NCBI RefSeq assembly: GCF_020096995.1
Contig: NZ_CP083692.1
Coordinates: 1 to 64,000, forward strand
Length of the DNA stretch: 64,000 nucleotides
Direction: 5' to 3'
Origin: Leucobacter sp. Psy1
GTDB lineage: Bacteria; Actinomycetota; Actinomycetes; Actinomycetales; Microbacteriaceae
Part shown: positions 46,981 through 54,990 of the stretch, in pieces
Layout of the letters: each line of letters opens with the position of its first letter
Numbering within the stretch: position 1 is the stretch's first letter
The notes under the pieces: model-generated
Told to the model about the DNA's origin: nothing
What the model saw: only the letters and a program-made list of their open reading frames with translations
The model's database searches: none
Made by a program: the position numbers and the translations under genes

Positions 46981-48186
46981 TCATCGATTGCTGCGCCAGA
47001 AGTCCAGCCACGCGGAGATCTGGGCGAAGTCGTCGGTGAGGTACTCGGTGCTGTACGGCTGCAGCTGCCCCTCCTCGTCGAGCGCGAGCAGACCGTAGGG
47101 ATCCTCGGCGGGCTTCACCTCGGGCGAGAAGGACGCCTTGCCGTCGGGCATCACGAACTCCATGCCCTCCTGCGAGGTCGCGAAGTGGATGTAGAGCTTC
47201 GCGAGGTTCGGGCTCTTCGTGTTCGTGGCGTAGGCCATGGACTGGGGGACGGTCCAGCCGGCGTTCGGCATCAGGTCGGTGCAGACCGCCTGGGCGTACC
47301 CCTTGTCCTCGTTGTTGCGGTACTTCGACCCGGGGATCAGAGCGATGGCCGGATCCGGCTGGCCCGCACCGCCCACGGCGTCGGACGGCGCCTCGGCATC
47401 CTTGCCGACGAGCGGGGAGTTGCCGGCGAAGCGCTTCAGCCACTCGTGAACCGAGTCGGCTTCCTCGGTCTCGAGAGCTTCGCCGTACTGCTCCTCGTAG
47501 GCCGCGTCGTACTCAGCCGAGTGGTCACGAGCCGTCTGGTTCCACCCGATCGGGTAGGTCGCGAACTTCTCCGGGTCGGGGAGCGCCGTCTGGCCCTGCC
47601 ACTCGTCCTCCGTGAGCTCCCAGACGTTCGAGACGGGGCACCCGTCGGGGTAGACGTCAGAGTTGTAGGTCCAGACGTACGTCTCGTACAGGTTCAGGAA
47701 GGGGAAGCGCGCCGACTCGGGGAGCTGGTCGTACATGTCGCCTGGCACCCAGTTGGTCAGGACGTCGTCCTCGATCAGGGAGTAGACACCGGCCACCTCT
47801 GCCGATGCGACGACGTCTCCGATGACGTTGCCCGACTTGCCCTCGGTGCGGACCTTCTCGATGACGTTCGTCTCGATCTTCACACCGGTGGCTTCGACGT
47901 CGTACTTCTCGGAGAACGCCTCAGCGATCTGGACGACCTTTCCGGTCTGATCGTAGATCGTGATCGGCTCCTCCTCTTGGGCCGCCGCGATGAGTGCGTC
48001 GAGATCGAAGCCGTCCGCAGTCTCGTCGGCTTCGGGGGTGTACGCGGGTTTAGTGTCCTCTACGGCCTCGCCTCCGCCTGAGGCGCCGGGGGGAGCGCAG
48101 GCGGTGAGGGAGAGGGCCGCGACGGCGAGGCCCGCGAGCGCGCAGGTCGTCATCGTCCTGCGCCTCGAAACTGAAGTGGTGTGCAT
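46981..48186 (-). CDS. ABC transporter substrate-binding lipoprotein (AfuA/FbpA type)
   Basis: The 401-residue protein has a basic N-terminus (SVSRRRTMTT), a hydrophobic stretch and the lipobox LTAC with C30, so it is an anchored lipoprotein. The mature part resembles family 1/6 solute-binding proteins (PITIYDQTGKVVQIAEAFSEKY, VVASAEVAGVYSLIEDD, ALIPGSKYRNNEDKGYAQAV). Members bind ferric ion, hexose phosphates (AfuA) or 2-aminoethylphosphonate. The phosphatase in the operon favours a phosphorylated ligand. The ATG at 48186 has AAGGA upstream; the long open frame beyond it is antisense to the phosphatase gene. Confidence 0.88.
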   Translation of the reverse strand: MHTTSVSRRRTMTTCALAGLAVAALSLTACAPPGASGGGEAVEDTKPAYTPEADETADGFDLDALIAAAQEEEPITIYDQTGKVVQIAEAFSEKYDVEATGVKIETNVIEKVRTEGKSGNVIGDVVASAEVAGVYSLIEDDVLTNWVPGDMYDQLPESARFPFLNLYETYVWTYNSDVYPDGCPVSNVWELTEDEWQGQTALPDPEKFATYPIGWNQTARDHSAEYDAAYEEQYGEALETEEADSVHEWLKRFAGNSPLVGKDAEAPSDAVGGAGQPDPAIALIPGSKYRNNEDKGYAQAVCTDLMPNAGWTVPQSMAYATNTKSPNLAKLYIHFATSQEGMEFVMPDGKASFSPEVKPAEDPYGLLALDEEGQLQPYSTEYLTDDFAQISAWLDFWRSNR

Positions 48187-48236
48187 AGTGGTGTCCTTCG
48201 AATGGGAATGGAGTGGGGAAGAGAGGATCGGAGAGG

Positions 48237-49058
48237 TCAGCCGTCGCGCGTTTGAAGGCGCATGATCGAGTCGAGCAGAGGGAACTCGGCGTCGGCGACG
48301 GTGCCGCAGTAGTGGCGGTGGAGGTAGTCGGCGTCGCGCGGCTGCGCCTCGCCGTCGGCGTAGCCGCGGTAGACGCCCCCGGCCCGACGGAGGATCAGGG
48401 ATCCCGCGGCGACATCCCAGGCGTGGATGCCGAACCCGAAGGCAGCGTCCGCCCAGCCGGCGGCCACGTGGCAGAGCCCGATGGCGGCGCTGCCGAAGTC
48501 GCGGACGTGGGAGTAGGAGTCCTGGAGTTCCGCGTGGGCTTCGAGCTTCTCGGTACGCGAGGTAGTGAGCATTGCGGCGGGCGGGAAGGTTGCGAGCACC
48601 GTCGCCCGCTCCGGCTGGGTCATGCCCTCGGCGCGGATCGGTTTGCCATTCAGGAACGCCCCTCGCGCGTCCGCGCGGAACATGTGGTCGGCGATCGGGT
48701 CGTAGACGATCCCCGCGACGACCTCGCCGTCGCGCACGGCGGCGATGCAGACGCTCCAAAGAGCGATCCCCCTCGCGAAGTTCGAGGTGCCGTCGATCGG
48801 GTCGACGTACCAGGTGAGCGGTCCCTCGCCGGTCTCACCGTCCTCCTCGCCGACGATCCGGGAGCCGGGCGAGCGCTCAGCGAGTACCTCGCGGGCGCGG
48901 ATCTCGCTGCGGCGGTCGTACTCGGTGACGAAGTCGTGGAGGTTGCTCTTCGCGGAGAACTCGAGGCCCGGGGTGCGGAACCCCTCCGCGGCGACCGCGC
49001 CGGCTTCTCGTGCCGCGTACTCCGCGATGTCCGCGAGAGCGATCGATGCGTCCGTCAT
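48237..49058 (-). CDS. Inositol monophosphatase family phosphatase
   Basis: The 273-residue enzyme is a Mg-dependent phosphatase. The family motifs are visible: IVGEEDGE (metal Glu), WYVDPIDGTSNFARG (the DPIDGT metal site) and HAWDVAAGSLILRRAGG (the WD motif). No signal peptide is present, so it acts in the cytoplasm. It overlaps the ATPase gene by 4 nt and is followed by the binding-protein gene after 50 nt, which puts a phosphatase inside a transport operon. Substrates could be inositol phosphate, sugar phosphate, histidinol phosphate or similar. Confidence 0.9.
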   Translation of the reverse strand: MTDASIALADIAEYAAREAGAVAAEGFRTPGLEFSAKSNLHDFVTEYDRRSEIRAREVLAERSPGSRIVGEEDGETGEGPLTWYVDPIDGTSNFARGIALWSVCIAAVRDGEVVAGIVYDPIADHMFRADARGAFLNGKPIRAEGMTQPERATVLATFPPAAMLTTSRTEKLEAHAELQDSYSHVRDFGSAAIGLCHVAAGWADAAFGFGIHAWDVAAGSLILRRAGGVYRGYADGEAQPRDADYLHRHYCGTVADAEFPLLDSIMRLQTRDG

Positions 49059-50149
49059 GCTCCTGCAACCTCCATTCGTCGACCCTCGCGGTCGAATACG
49101 TGCAGCGCCCCGACCGGTGCGCTGAGAAAGACCTCGTCTCCCGGGCGGGCGTCGCCGGGAAGCGTTGATGCGACGTAGACGTCGCGGTCCGCGATCGTGA
49201 CCTCGGTGATCCAGCTGCCGCCGGTGGGCATGATCGACTTGACCGTTCCGTGCAGCGCGAGCTCGTCTGGCCGGTGCGTCGCCTCGCGCTCGATCCGGAG
49301 CGCCTCTGGCCGGATCCCGAGCGATCCGAGGGTGTCGGGATCCGCGCGGCGAGACAGGAACGCTTCCGCCTGCACGGCGTCCGGAGTGACGGGCGCGAAC
49401 TCGAAGAAGTTGATGGGCGGCACTCCGAGGAAGTTCGCGACGAATCGGTTCGCCGGCCGGTCGTAGATGTCGAGCGGCGTGCCGACCTGCTGCAGTTCGC
49501 CCTCGAACATCACGGCGACGCGCGTCGCGAGCGTCATCGCCTCCCACTGATCGTGCGTGACGAAGGCGATCGTGGCGTTCGTCTCCGCGTGGATGCGCTT
49601 GAGCTCGGCGCGCATCTCGAGCCGCAGACGCGAGTCGAGGTTCGACAGGGGCTCGTCCAGCAGCATGGTGTGCGGTCGGACCGCGAGCATGCGCGCGAGC
49701 GCCACGCGCTGCTGCTGGCCGCCGGAGAGCTGGGCCGGGTACCGGTCGCGGTACTGGGCGATGCTCAGCGAGTCGAGGACCTCTTCGATCCGCTGCCGTC
49801 TGGCGGTCTTGTCGAGCTTCTTGAGCTTCAGACCGTAGTCGATGTTGTCGGCGACGCTCAGGTGCGGCCACAGCGCGTAGTTCTGGAACACCATGCCGAG
49901 GTCACGTGACTCCGGCTGCACGAACCGCCGGGTCGCCGGCTGATCGACGGTCTGATCGCCGATCGTGATCGATCCGTTGGTGGCGCTTTCGAGGCCCGCG
50001 ATCATGCGGATGGTCGTCGTCTTGCCGCACCCGGACGGGCCGAGGATGCACATGAAGTCGCCGTCCTCGATCGTGAGGTCGAGGCCGTTGACCGCGTTCG
50101 TCGAGCCGCCGTAGTTCTTGGTGACGTCGGTGAGAGTGATCTGAGGCAT
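49055..50149 (-). CDS. ABC transporter ATP-binding protein (FbpC/PotA type)
   Basis: The 364-residue ATPase energises the importer. It has Walker A GPSGCGKTTT, Q-loop in VFQNYALWPH, signature LSGGQQQRVALAR, Walker B TMLLDEPLSNLD and the H-loop THDQ. A C-terminal TOBE-like regulatory domain (about 245-364; LGIRPEALRIE) is present. The start ATG lies 4 nt after the permease stop codon. Confidence 0.95.
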   Translation of the reverse strand: MPQITLTDVTKNYGGSTNAVNGLDLTIEDGDFMCILGPSGCGKTTTIRMIAGLESATNGSITIGDQTVDQPATRRFVQPESRDLGMVFQNYALWPHLSVADNIDYGLKLKKLDKTARRQRIEEVLDSLSIAQYRDRYPAQLSGGQQQRVALARMLAVRPHTMLLDEPLSNLDSRLRLEMRAELKRIHAETNATIAFVTHDQWEAMTLATRVAVMFEGELQQVGTPLDIYDRPANRFVANFLGVPPINFFEFAPVTPDAVQAEAFLSRRADPDTLGSLGIRPEALRIEREATHRPDELALHGTVKSIMPTGGSWITEVTIADRDVYVASTLPGDARPGDEVFLSAPVGALHVFDREGRRMEVAGA

Positions 50150-50153
50150 GCGC

Positions 50154-52040
50154 TTACGCTCCTAGTCCTCGGGAGAGATCGGTTTTCATGACTTTCTGGA
50201 CGGTGTAGGTTCCCGCGAACGCGAGTGCCGAGACGATGAGCACGACACCGTTGCCGGCCTGGGCGTATCCGAGATCGAGCAGGCGGATCGAGAGCGTGGT
50301 GAGCACGTCGAGGCCGGGAACTGTGAGGATGATGACGAGGCTCAGGCTCTTGATGCCGGAGATGAACGCCATGACCATCGCGACCGCGACGGCGCCCTTC
50401 TGGATCGGGAGCACGATGGTGCGGAACCTGGTGAACCACTTCGCCCCGGCGACCCGCGCCGCTTCCTCCGTCTCGCTGCCGAGCTGCATCATCGATGAGA
50501 TGCCCGACCGCGATGCGAAAGGCATCTGTTCGGTGAAGTAGATGATCACCAGCAGGATTGCCGTGCCGTACAGAGCAGGGATCGGGCCACGCTGCTCGCC
50601 GAACAGCGCCATGTAGGCGGTGGCGAAGGCGATGCCAGGCACGAGGTAGGGGAGGAAGAGCATCTGGCGGAGCCCGTTCGAGATGAACCTCGAGTTCGAT
50701 CGCACCACCACGTAGCCGGCGAGGAGGCCGACAACGCCGGCGAGAATCGAGGACGATCCGACGATCCAGAGACTGTTCCAGGCTGCCTGCCAGACATCGG
50801 CGTTCAGCAGAATGCCGTTCGGGAAGCCGAGGGTGTCGAGACCGCGTCCGATCCACCAGTCCAGTGTGAAGTTCTCAGGCGAGAAGTCTCCGGGCCGGCG
50901 CATGAGCGTCGAGAGGGACAGCACCAGGATCGGGATCGCGACGCTGCACAGGAACAGCAGGGCGCAGCCAGCGGTCGCGACGAATCGGCTGCGACGGAGG
51001 CGCGTCACGGCGCCGACACTGCCGCTCTTGCCCGAAATCGTGACGAATCGCTTCGCCTCACGTACGAAGTGGACGTCGACCCACAGCGAGATGGCGCCGA
51101 TGAGCACGATCACGGCCGCGATCATCGCGGCGGCACCCGTCTGGTTGCTGTAGATGTTCCGGTACAGGCTCGTCGCGAGGACGTTCATGTTGATCGGCAG
51201 GCCGAGCACGTAGGCGACGCCGAACTCGCCGATGACCTTCGCCAGGATCAACGTGACCGCGGAGATGAGCGCGGGGCGCAGGATCGGCAGCACGATCGTC
51301 ATGGTCGTGCGGAGGCGGCTCGCGCCGAGGATCTGGGAGGACTCCTCGAGCGTCGCATCGAACCGTTTCAGCGCGTTGCCGACGAGCAGGATGACGAACG
51401 GGGTGAAGTGAATGGCGAAGATCACGATGATCGGCACGTGACCGTAGGCGAGCCAGTCGGGAACCGAGCCGCCGAGCGCTTCGAGCCAGCCGAGCTGCCC
51501 ACCGGCCGTGCGGTTCTTGAACAGGGTGAGCCAAGCGAGCGCGAAGGTCCAGGAGGGCAGCATGTAGGGCACGATGAGCGCGGTGGCGAACCACTTGCGC
51601 CCCCACATGTCGGTGCGGACGAGCAGCCAGGCGACGCCGACTCCGAGGAGCAGAGCGAGCACGATGCTCGCGACAGCGATGATGAGCGTGTTCGCGAGCG
51701 GCTCCCAGAAGATGGTGGCCGCCTGCGGGGAGAGGAACACCCGCCACAGGTAGTACGAGGTGAGCGAGCCCTCTGGCTGGCGGGTGATCGCCTGATCGGG
51801 GCCGCCGACGAGCGTGCCCTCAGCGAGGAGCGCCACGATCGGGATGACGATCAGGTAGGTGAAGAGCAGCAGCCCCAGCAGCCCGATGGCGTTGGTCGGG
51901 TTGCTGACGAGTGCGCGCAACCGCGAACCGATCCCTGACCTCCGACGAGGCTTCGATCTGGTGTCCGGCTGCTCGTCCTCACCGGGCGGCATCAGGATAT
52001 TCGTTGTCAAGACATCCTCGTCTCGGGCCTCGTGATTCAT
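50154..52040 (-). CDS. ABC transporter permease, two fused permease domains (FbpB type)
   Basis: The 628-residue protein has about 12 membrane segments in two homologous halves, each with an EAA loop (first near EESSQILGASRLRTTMTIVLP, shortened here; second ETEEAARVAGAKWFTRF). Such fused permeases are typical of ferric, hexose-phosphate and aminoethylphosphonate importers. It is the first gene of the permease-ATPase-phosphatase-binding protein operon. A 9-bp inverted repeat lies just before its start. Confidence 0.92.
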   Translation of the reverse strand: MNHEARDEDVLTTNILMPPGEDEQPDTRSKPRRRSGIGSRLRALVSNPTNAIGLLGLLLFTYLIVIPIVALLAEGTLVGGPDQAITRQPEGSLTSYYLWRVFLSPQAATIFWEPLANTLIIAVASIVLALLLGVGVAWLLVRTDMWGRKWFATALIVPYMLPSWTFALAWLTLFKNRTAGGQLGWLEALGGSVPDWLAYGHVPIIVIFAIHFTPFVILLVGNALKRFDATLEESSQILGASRLRTTMTIVLPILRPALISAVTLILAKVIGEFGVAYVLGLPINMNVLATSLYRNIYSNQTGAAAMIAAVIVLIGAISLWVDVHFVREAKRFVTISGKSGSVGAVTRLRRSRFVATAGCALLFLCSVAIPILVLSLSTLMRRPGDFSPENFTLDWWIGRGLDTLGFPNGILLNADVWQAAWNSLWIVGSSSILAGVVGLLAGYVVVRSNSRFISNGLRQMLFLPYLVPGIAFATAYMALFGEQRGPIPALYGTAILLVIIYFTEQMPFASRSGISSMMQLGSETEEAARVAGAKWFTRFRTIVLPIQKGAVAVAMVMAFISGIKSLSLVIILTVPGLDVLTTLSIRLLDLGYAQAGNGVVLIVSALAFAGTYTVQKVMKTDLSRGLGA

Positions 52041-52047
52041 ATCGAAG

Positions 52048-52077
52048 TAGGTATCTTTAGATGAGAGTAGAGACCTA
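52048..52077 (-). promoter_or_regulatory. Inverted repeat operator before the ABC importer operon
   Basis: TAGGTATCT at 52048-52056 and AGAGACCTA at 52069-52077 form a 9-bp inverted repeat with one mismatch. The GGT...ACC spacing recalls UTRA-regulator operators. A -10-like TACTCT on the minus strand lies within it, so repression by the UTRA regulator at 46104 is plausible. Confidence 0.5.
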
Positions 52078-52194
52078 TTTGGGTTCTGTCAACTTCGCAC
52101 ACCGCAGTATTCGCATACGGAGTTCGACGCAGGCCGGAGCGAGGTCCAGGCAACACCTGAGATTAATGATCCCTGTTCGGGAATGTATGTCAGA

Positions 52195-53043
52195 TCAGGC
52201 CGCGCGGAGGGAGCGGGTCGTCCGCCGCTCGCTCACGATGAAGATGATGAGCATGAGCGCTCCGATCGCGATGACGAGGGGAGTACTCAGGGCGGGGAGC
52301 AGCTCGAGCGGGTTGCCCTGTGTCGGGTGCTCAGAGAAGAGCAGGATCGCGGGATCAGTCGAGGCGTGGATCAGGATCGGCCAGATGAGACGCCCGGTGA
52401 CCCGGAGCGTCAGGTACATGATGACCCCGAACCCGAAGGTGTAGACGACCTGAGTCGCAGTGGTGGCGAGTCCCTGATCGGTCGTGAAGAGGTTGCCGGC
52501 GTGCAGCGCCGCGAAGACCCCGGACGACACCAGGGCCACCGCGATCTCACCGTGTCCGGCCTTGCGCATCAGGGTGACGACGAACCCACGGGTGAGCAGC
52601 TCCTCCGCCAGGCCGATGCAGAGTCCGGTGAGGAGCCAGACGGCGACCAGGGCGCCGCCTGCCGCCGCGAAGTCGAGGGTGATGAGTGCGGACGCGTTGA
52701 TGGCGAGCACGACGACGATCCCGACCCAAACCCACCTCATGCGGCGACGCGGTTGCCGGCCGAAGAGGTTGCGAAGCCAGCCGAGAGAGGCGGCGAACCC
52801 GATGAGCAGCAGGGCGCCGAGTGCGATGGGGAGCGCCGTGCCGATGAGCACGACCAGCGGGTCGCTCGTTCCGAGGCCCGCACCGGTATCGCCCCCGACG
52901 GTCCGGTTGATCAGCAGCGCGAGCAGCTGGTAAATGCCGTAGTAGGCGGCGGCGAGCAGCACGGCCCGCCACCAGCCGCCTCGAGACCAGAATCGCCGCC
53001 ACGCACCCTGCGGGGCCGTGGGCACCACAGGTGTGTCGTTCAT
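52195..53043 (-). CDS. CPBP-family intramembrane metalloprotease
   Basis: The 282-residue membrane protein has about eight hydrophobic segments and the three CPBP (Abi) motifs: EE with Arg in GLAEELLTRGF, His in FAALHAGNLF, and His with Asp in LIHASTDPA. The family includes prenyl-endopeptidase Rce1-like proteins and bacteriocin self-immunity proteins. No bacteriocin gene is seen nearby, so its substrate is unknown. It is divergent from the epimerase gene. Confidence 0.88.
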   Translation of the reverse strand: MNDTPVVPTAPQGAWRRFWSRGGWWRAVLLAAAYYGIYQLLALLINRTVGGDTGAGLGTSDPLVVLIGTALPIALGALLLIGFAASLGWLRNLFGRQPRRRMRWVWVGIVVVLAINASALITLDFAAAGGALVAVWLLTGLCIGLAEELLTRGFVVTLMRKAGHGEIAVALVSSGVFAALHAGNLFTTDQGLATTATQVVYTFGFGVIMYLTLRVTGRLIWPILIHASTDPAILLFSEHPTQGNPLELLPALSTPLVIAIGALMLIIFIVSERRTTRSLRAA

Positions 53044-53122
53044 CGATGTCCTCCCGAAGGTTGCCTCCTGCCCACGCTACCCCGCGCAGGGACGTGCGGA
53101 TAGATCGACTGAGCACGCGGAA

Positions 53123-53139
53123 GGTACTATTGCAATACC
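53123..53139. promoter_or_regulatory. Palindromic operator before the epimerase gene
   Basis: GGTACTATTGCAATACC has perfect 4-bp ends (GGTA/TACC) and an 8-bp perfect core ATTGCAAT at 53129-53136. It lies in the divergent gap, 65 bp before the epimerase start. It looks like a GntR-type operator, but no such regulator gene is adjacent. Confidence 0.4.
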
Positions 53140-53203
53140 ACTGAGCAACTGCATCGCCCAGCGCACACGGCGTCTGGGTATCGAGAGGATCACGGGGTCG
53201 CGC

Positions 53204-54220
53204 ATGCCCGAACGCTTTGCCACGATCGACTATCACACGGCGGGCGAACCATTCCGGATCGTGCCGGATGTCCCGGTCGACTTCGTCGGAGCCGACGTGC
53301 CGGCGAAACGGATGTTCGCTCTGGCGTCTCCGGAGATCGAACGCATCCGGAAGATCCTGTGCTTCGAGCCGCGAGGGCACGCCGACATGTACGGAGGCTT
53401 CCTCGTCGAGCCCGACGATGCGGGGGCGCACTTCGGGGTCCTGTTCTGGCACAAGGATGGATTCTCCACCGCATGCGGCCACGGCACCATCGCCCTCGGT
53501 GTCTGGGCGGTCGAGAGCGGCAGGGTCGCAGCTGATCCCTCCGGGGTCACCGACGTCGTGATCGACGTGCCCTCGGGGCGGGTCACGGCCAGGGTCCGCA
53601 CCGACGCGGACGGGTCGGTCCTCGGTGCGGACTTCGTGAACGTGCCGAGCTACGTGCTGCACGAACGCGTCCCGGTCTCGACCTCCCGCGGGGAGGTCGA
53701 GGTGGATGTGACGTTCGGCGGTGCGATCTACGCGCAGCTCGACGCGGCCTCGGTGGGCCTGACCGTGACGCCGGAGCATTACGGCGACATCATCGCGATC
53801 GGTCGCGAGGTGAAGTGGGCCCTGAACGCGAGTCCGCAGGCCGCCCATCCGCTCGATGACCGGCTGAGTGGGGTCTACGGGACGATCGTGTTCGAATCGT
53901 TGCCCGGCGCATCCGGTGAGATCCGGCAGCGCAACGCGACGGTGTTCGCCGACGGCGAGGTCGACCGTTCGCCGTGCGGTTCCGGGACCTCTGCGCGAGT
54001 CGCCACTTTGACCGCTCAGGGCATACTTGGGCCCGGAATTCCGCTGATGCACGAGTCGATCGTCGGATCGCGGTTCACGGCGAGGGCAGTCGAACGCGTG
54101 GTCGCAGCCGGTCGCGAGGCCGTCGTGCCGGAGGTGTCGGGAACCGCCTACCTGACGGGCGAGCACACTTTCTTTGTCGACCCACGGGATGAGCTCGTGC
54201 CGGGGTTCGTGCTGCGCTGA
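53204..54220 (+). CDS. Proline racemase family protein (proline racemase or hydroxyproline 2-epimerase)
   Basis: The 338-residue enzyme inverts the alpha carbon of proline or hydroxyproline without a cofactor. Both catalytic cysteines are present: C91 in STACGHGTIALG and C258 in DRSPCGSGTSARV. Having both argues for racemase/epimerase; trans-3-hydroxyproline dehydratases replace the second Cys by Thr. N-terminal TIDYHTAGEPFRIV is typical. ATG at 53204 is chosen by homology; no strong ribosome-binding site is visible. 4-hydroxyproline epimerisation would start hydroxyproline catabolism, but the later genes of that pathway are not in this window. Confidence 0.87.
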   Translation: MPERFATIDYHTAGEPFRIVPDVPVDFVGADVPAKRMFALASPEIERIRKILCFEPRGHADMYGGFLVEPDDAGAHFGVLFWHKDGFSTACGHGTIALGVWAVESGRVAADPSGVTDVVIDVPSGRVTARVRTDADGSVLGADFVNVPSYVLHERVPVSTSRGEVEVDVTFGGAIYAQLDAASVGLTVTPEHYGDIIAIGREVKWALNASPQAAHPLDDRLSGVYGTIVFESLPGASGEIRQRNATVFADGEVDRSPCGSGTSARVATLTAQGILGPGIPLMHESIVGSRFTARAVERVVAAGREAVVPEVSGTAYLTGEHTFFVDPRDELVPGFVLR

Positions 54221-54241
54221 CTCCGAACATGGGAGACTCGA

Positions 54242-54406
54242 ATGACCGAGTCCTCTGCTGAAAGGTTCCGCGTGTTCTCCAAGATCTTCACCCTCGCCGC
54301 CTGGTTCTACGGCATCGTCTTCATCGGGACGAGCGTGGCGATGCTCGGCCTGGTCGTCGCCACCATCGCGATGGGCGAGTCGCCGATTCAGTTCGAGGCG
54401 CACTGA
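54242..54406 (+). CDS. Small single-span membrane protein
   Basis: A 54-residue protein starts with ATG behind GGGAG (six-nt spacing), 21 nt after the epimerase gene. It has a short charged N-terminus (MTESSAERFRVFSK) and one hydrophobic segment (FYGIVFIGTSVAMLGLVVAT, about residues 22-42). The good ribosome-binding site supports it. No function is recognised. Confidence 0.65.
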   Translation: MTESSAERFRVFSKIFTLAAWFYGIVFIGTSVAMLGLVVATIAMGESPIQFEAH

Positions 54407-54453
54407 TCGTCCCTCAGAAGCTGGCTCCGGTCGACCGCGAAGCCGCGGTCGAG

Positions 54454-54909
54454 ATGTGGGAGGCGTACACGGCCGCCCACCCGGAGGCGATCCTGGGCGC
54501 TGATGAGTACACCGTGGAGCGGTTCGGGGATCACCCGGCACTCGCCGACGAACTTCTCGCGCTGGTGCTGTCGGGGCGAAAACGCGCGACGGCGGAACTC
54601 GTCCGCGAGTACCACGCGGCCGGCGACCGGGTGCCGCGCATCGGGTCGCACTGGATCGCGTGCGATGGCTCCGGCGCGCCGCGCATCGTGATCCGCAGCA
54701 CCGAGTTGCGAATCGGCGCGTTCGCCTCGGGCGACACGGCTTTCGCCGCCGACGAGGGTGAGGACGACGGCTCCCTGGAGAGCTGGCGGCGGGAGCACCG
54801 GCGGTACTGGGAACGGGTGTGCGCGGCGCGCGGTGAATCGTGGTCGGAGGAAGACGAAATCGTCTTCGAGCGCTTCTCGGTGGTGTGGCCACCCGAGCAC
54901 GCGGACTGA
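54454..54909 (+). CDS. ASCH domain protein
   Basis: The 151-residue protein has the ASCH (PUA-like) core: LALVLSGRKRATAELV, RIGSHWIACDGSGAPRIVIRST, and the closing WSEEDEIVFERFSVVWP. ASCH proteins bind RNA or hydrolyse modified nucleosides in studied cases. The residues encoded just before the ATG (KLAPVDREAAVE) also look like family sequence, so translation may begin upstream at a non-standard codon overlapping the previous stop (CTG at 54403 or ATC at 54406). The role here is unknown. Confidence 0.8.
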   Translation: MWEAYTAAHPEAILGADEYTVERFGDHPALADELLALVLSGRKRATAELVREYHAAGDRVPRIGSHWIACDGSGAPRIVIRSTELRIGAFASGDTAFAADEGEDDGSLESWRREHRRYWERVCAARGESWSEEDEIVFERFSVVWPPEHAD

Positions 54910-54990
54910 CCCGACCGCGCCGCACGCGCGCCGCACGAGCGCTCCCGGTATCCTCTCGGTGAACCCCGTGGATTCCAGAAAGGGGCCTCC

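Noticed and set aside
48187-48759. In-frame extension upstream of the binding-protein gene
   Set aside because: It is Arg-rich and out of frame with the phosphatase that occupies this DNA; the lipoprotein signal starts at 48186.
49902-49912. CACGTG motifs elsewhere (for example in the ATPase gene) as further parS sites
   Set aside because: Only the central hexamer matches; the GTTT/AAAC arms are missing.
49055-52040. Annotation as a ferric iron importer
   Set aside because: The family is shared by iron, hexose-phosphate and phosphonate systems; the coupled phosphatase argues against iron, so no gene symbol is given.
52195-53043. CPBP protein as bacteriocin immunity factor
   Set aside because: No bacteriocin precursor or modification gene lies nearby; only the protease family can be stated.
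52547-54925. 792-codon minus-strand frame across the epimerase and CPBP genes
   Set aside because: It lies antisense to the epimerase with its two catalytic cysteines and out of frame with the CPBP gene.
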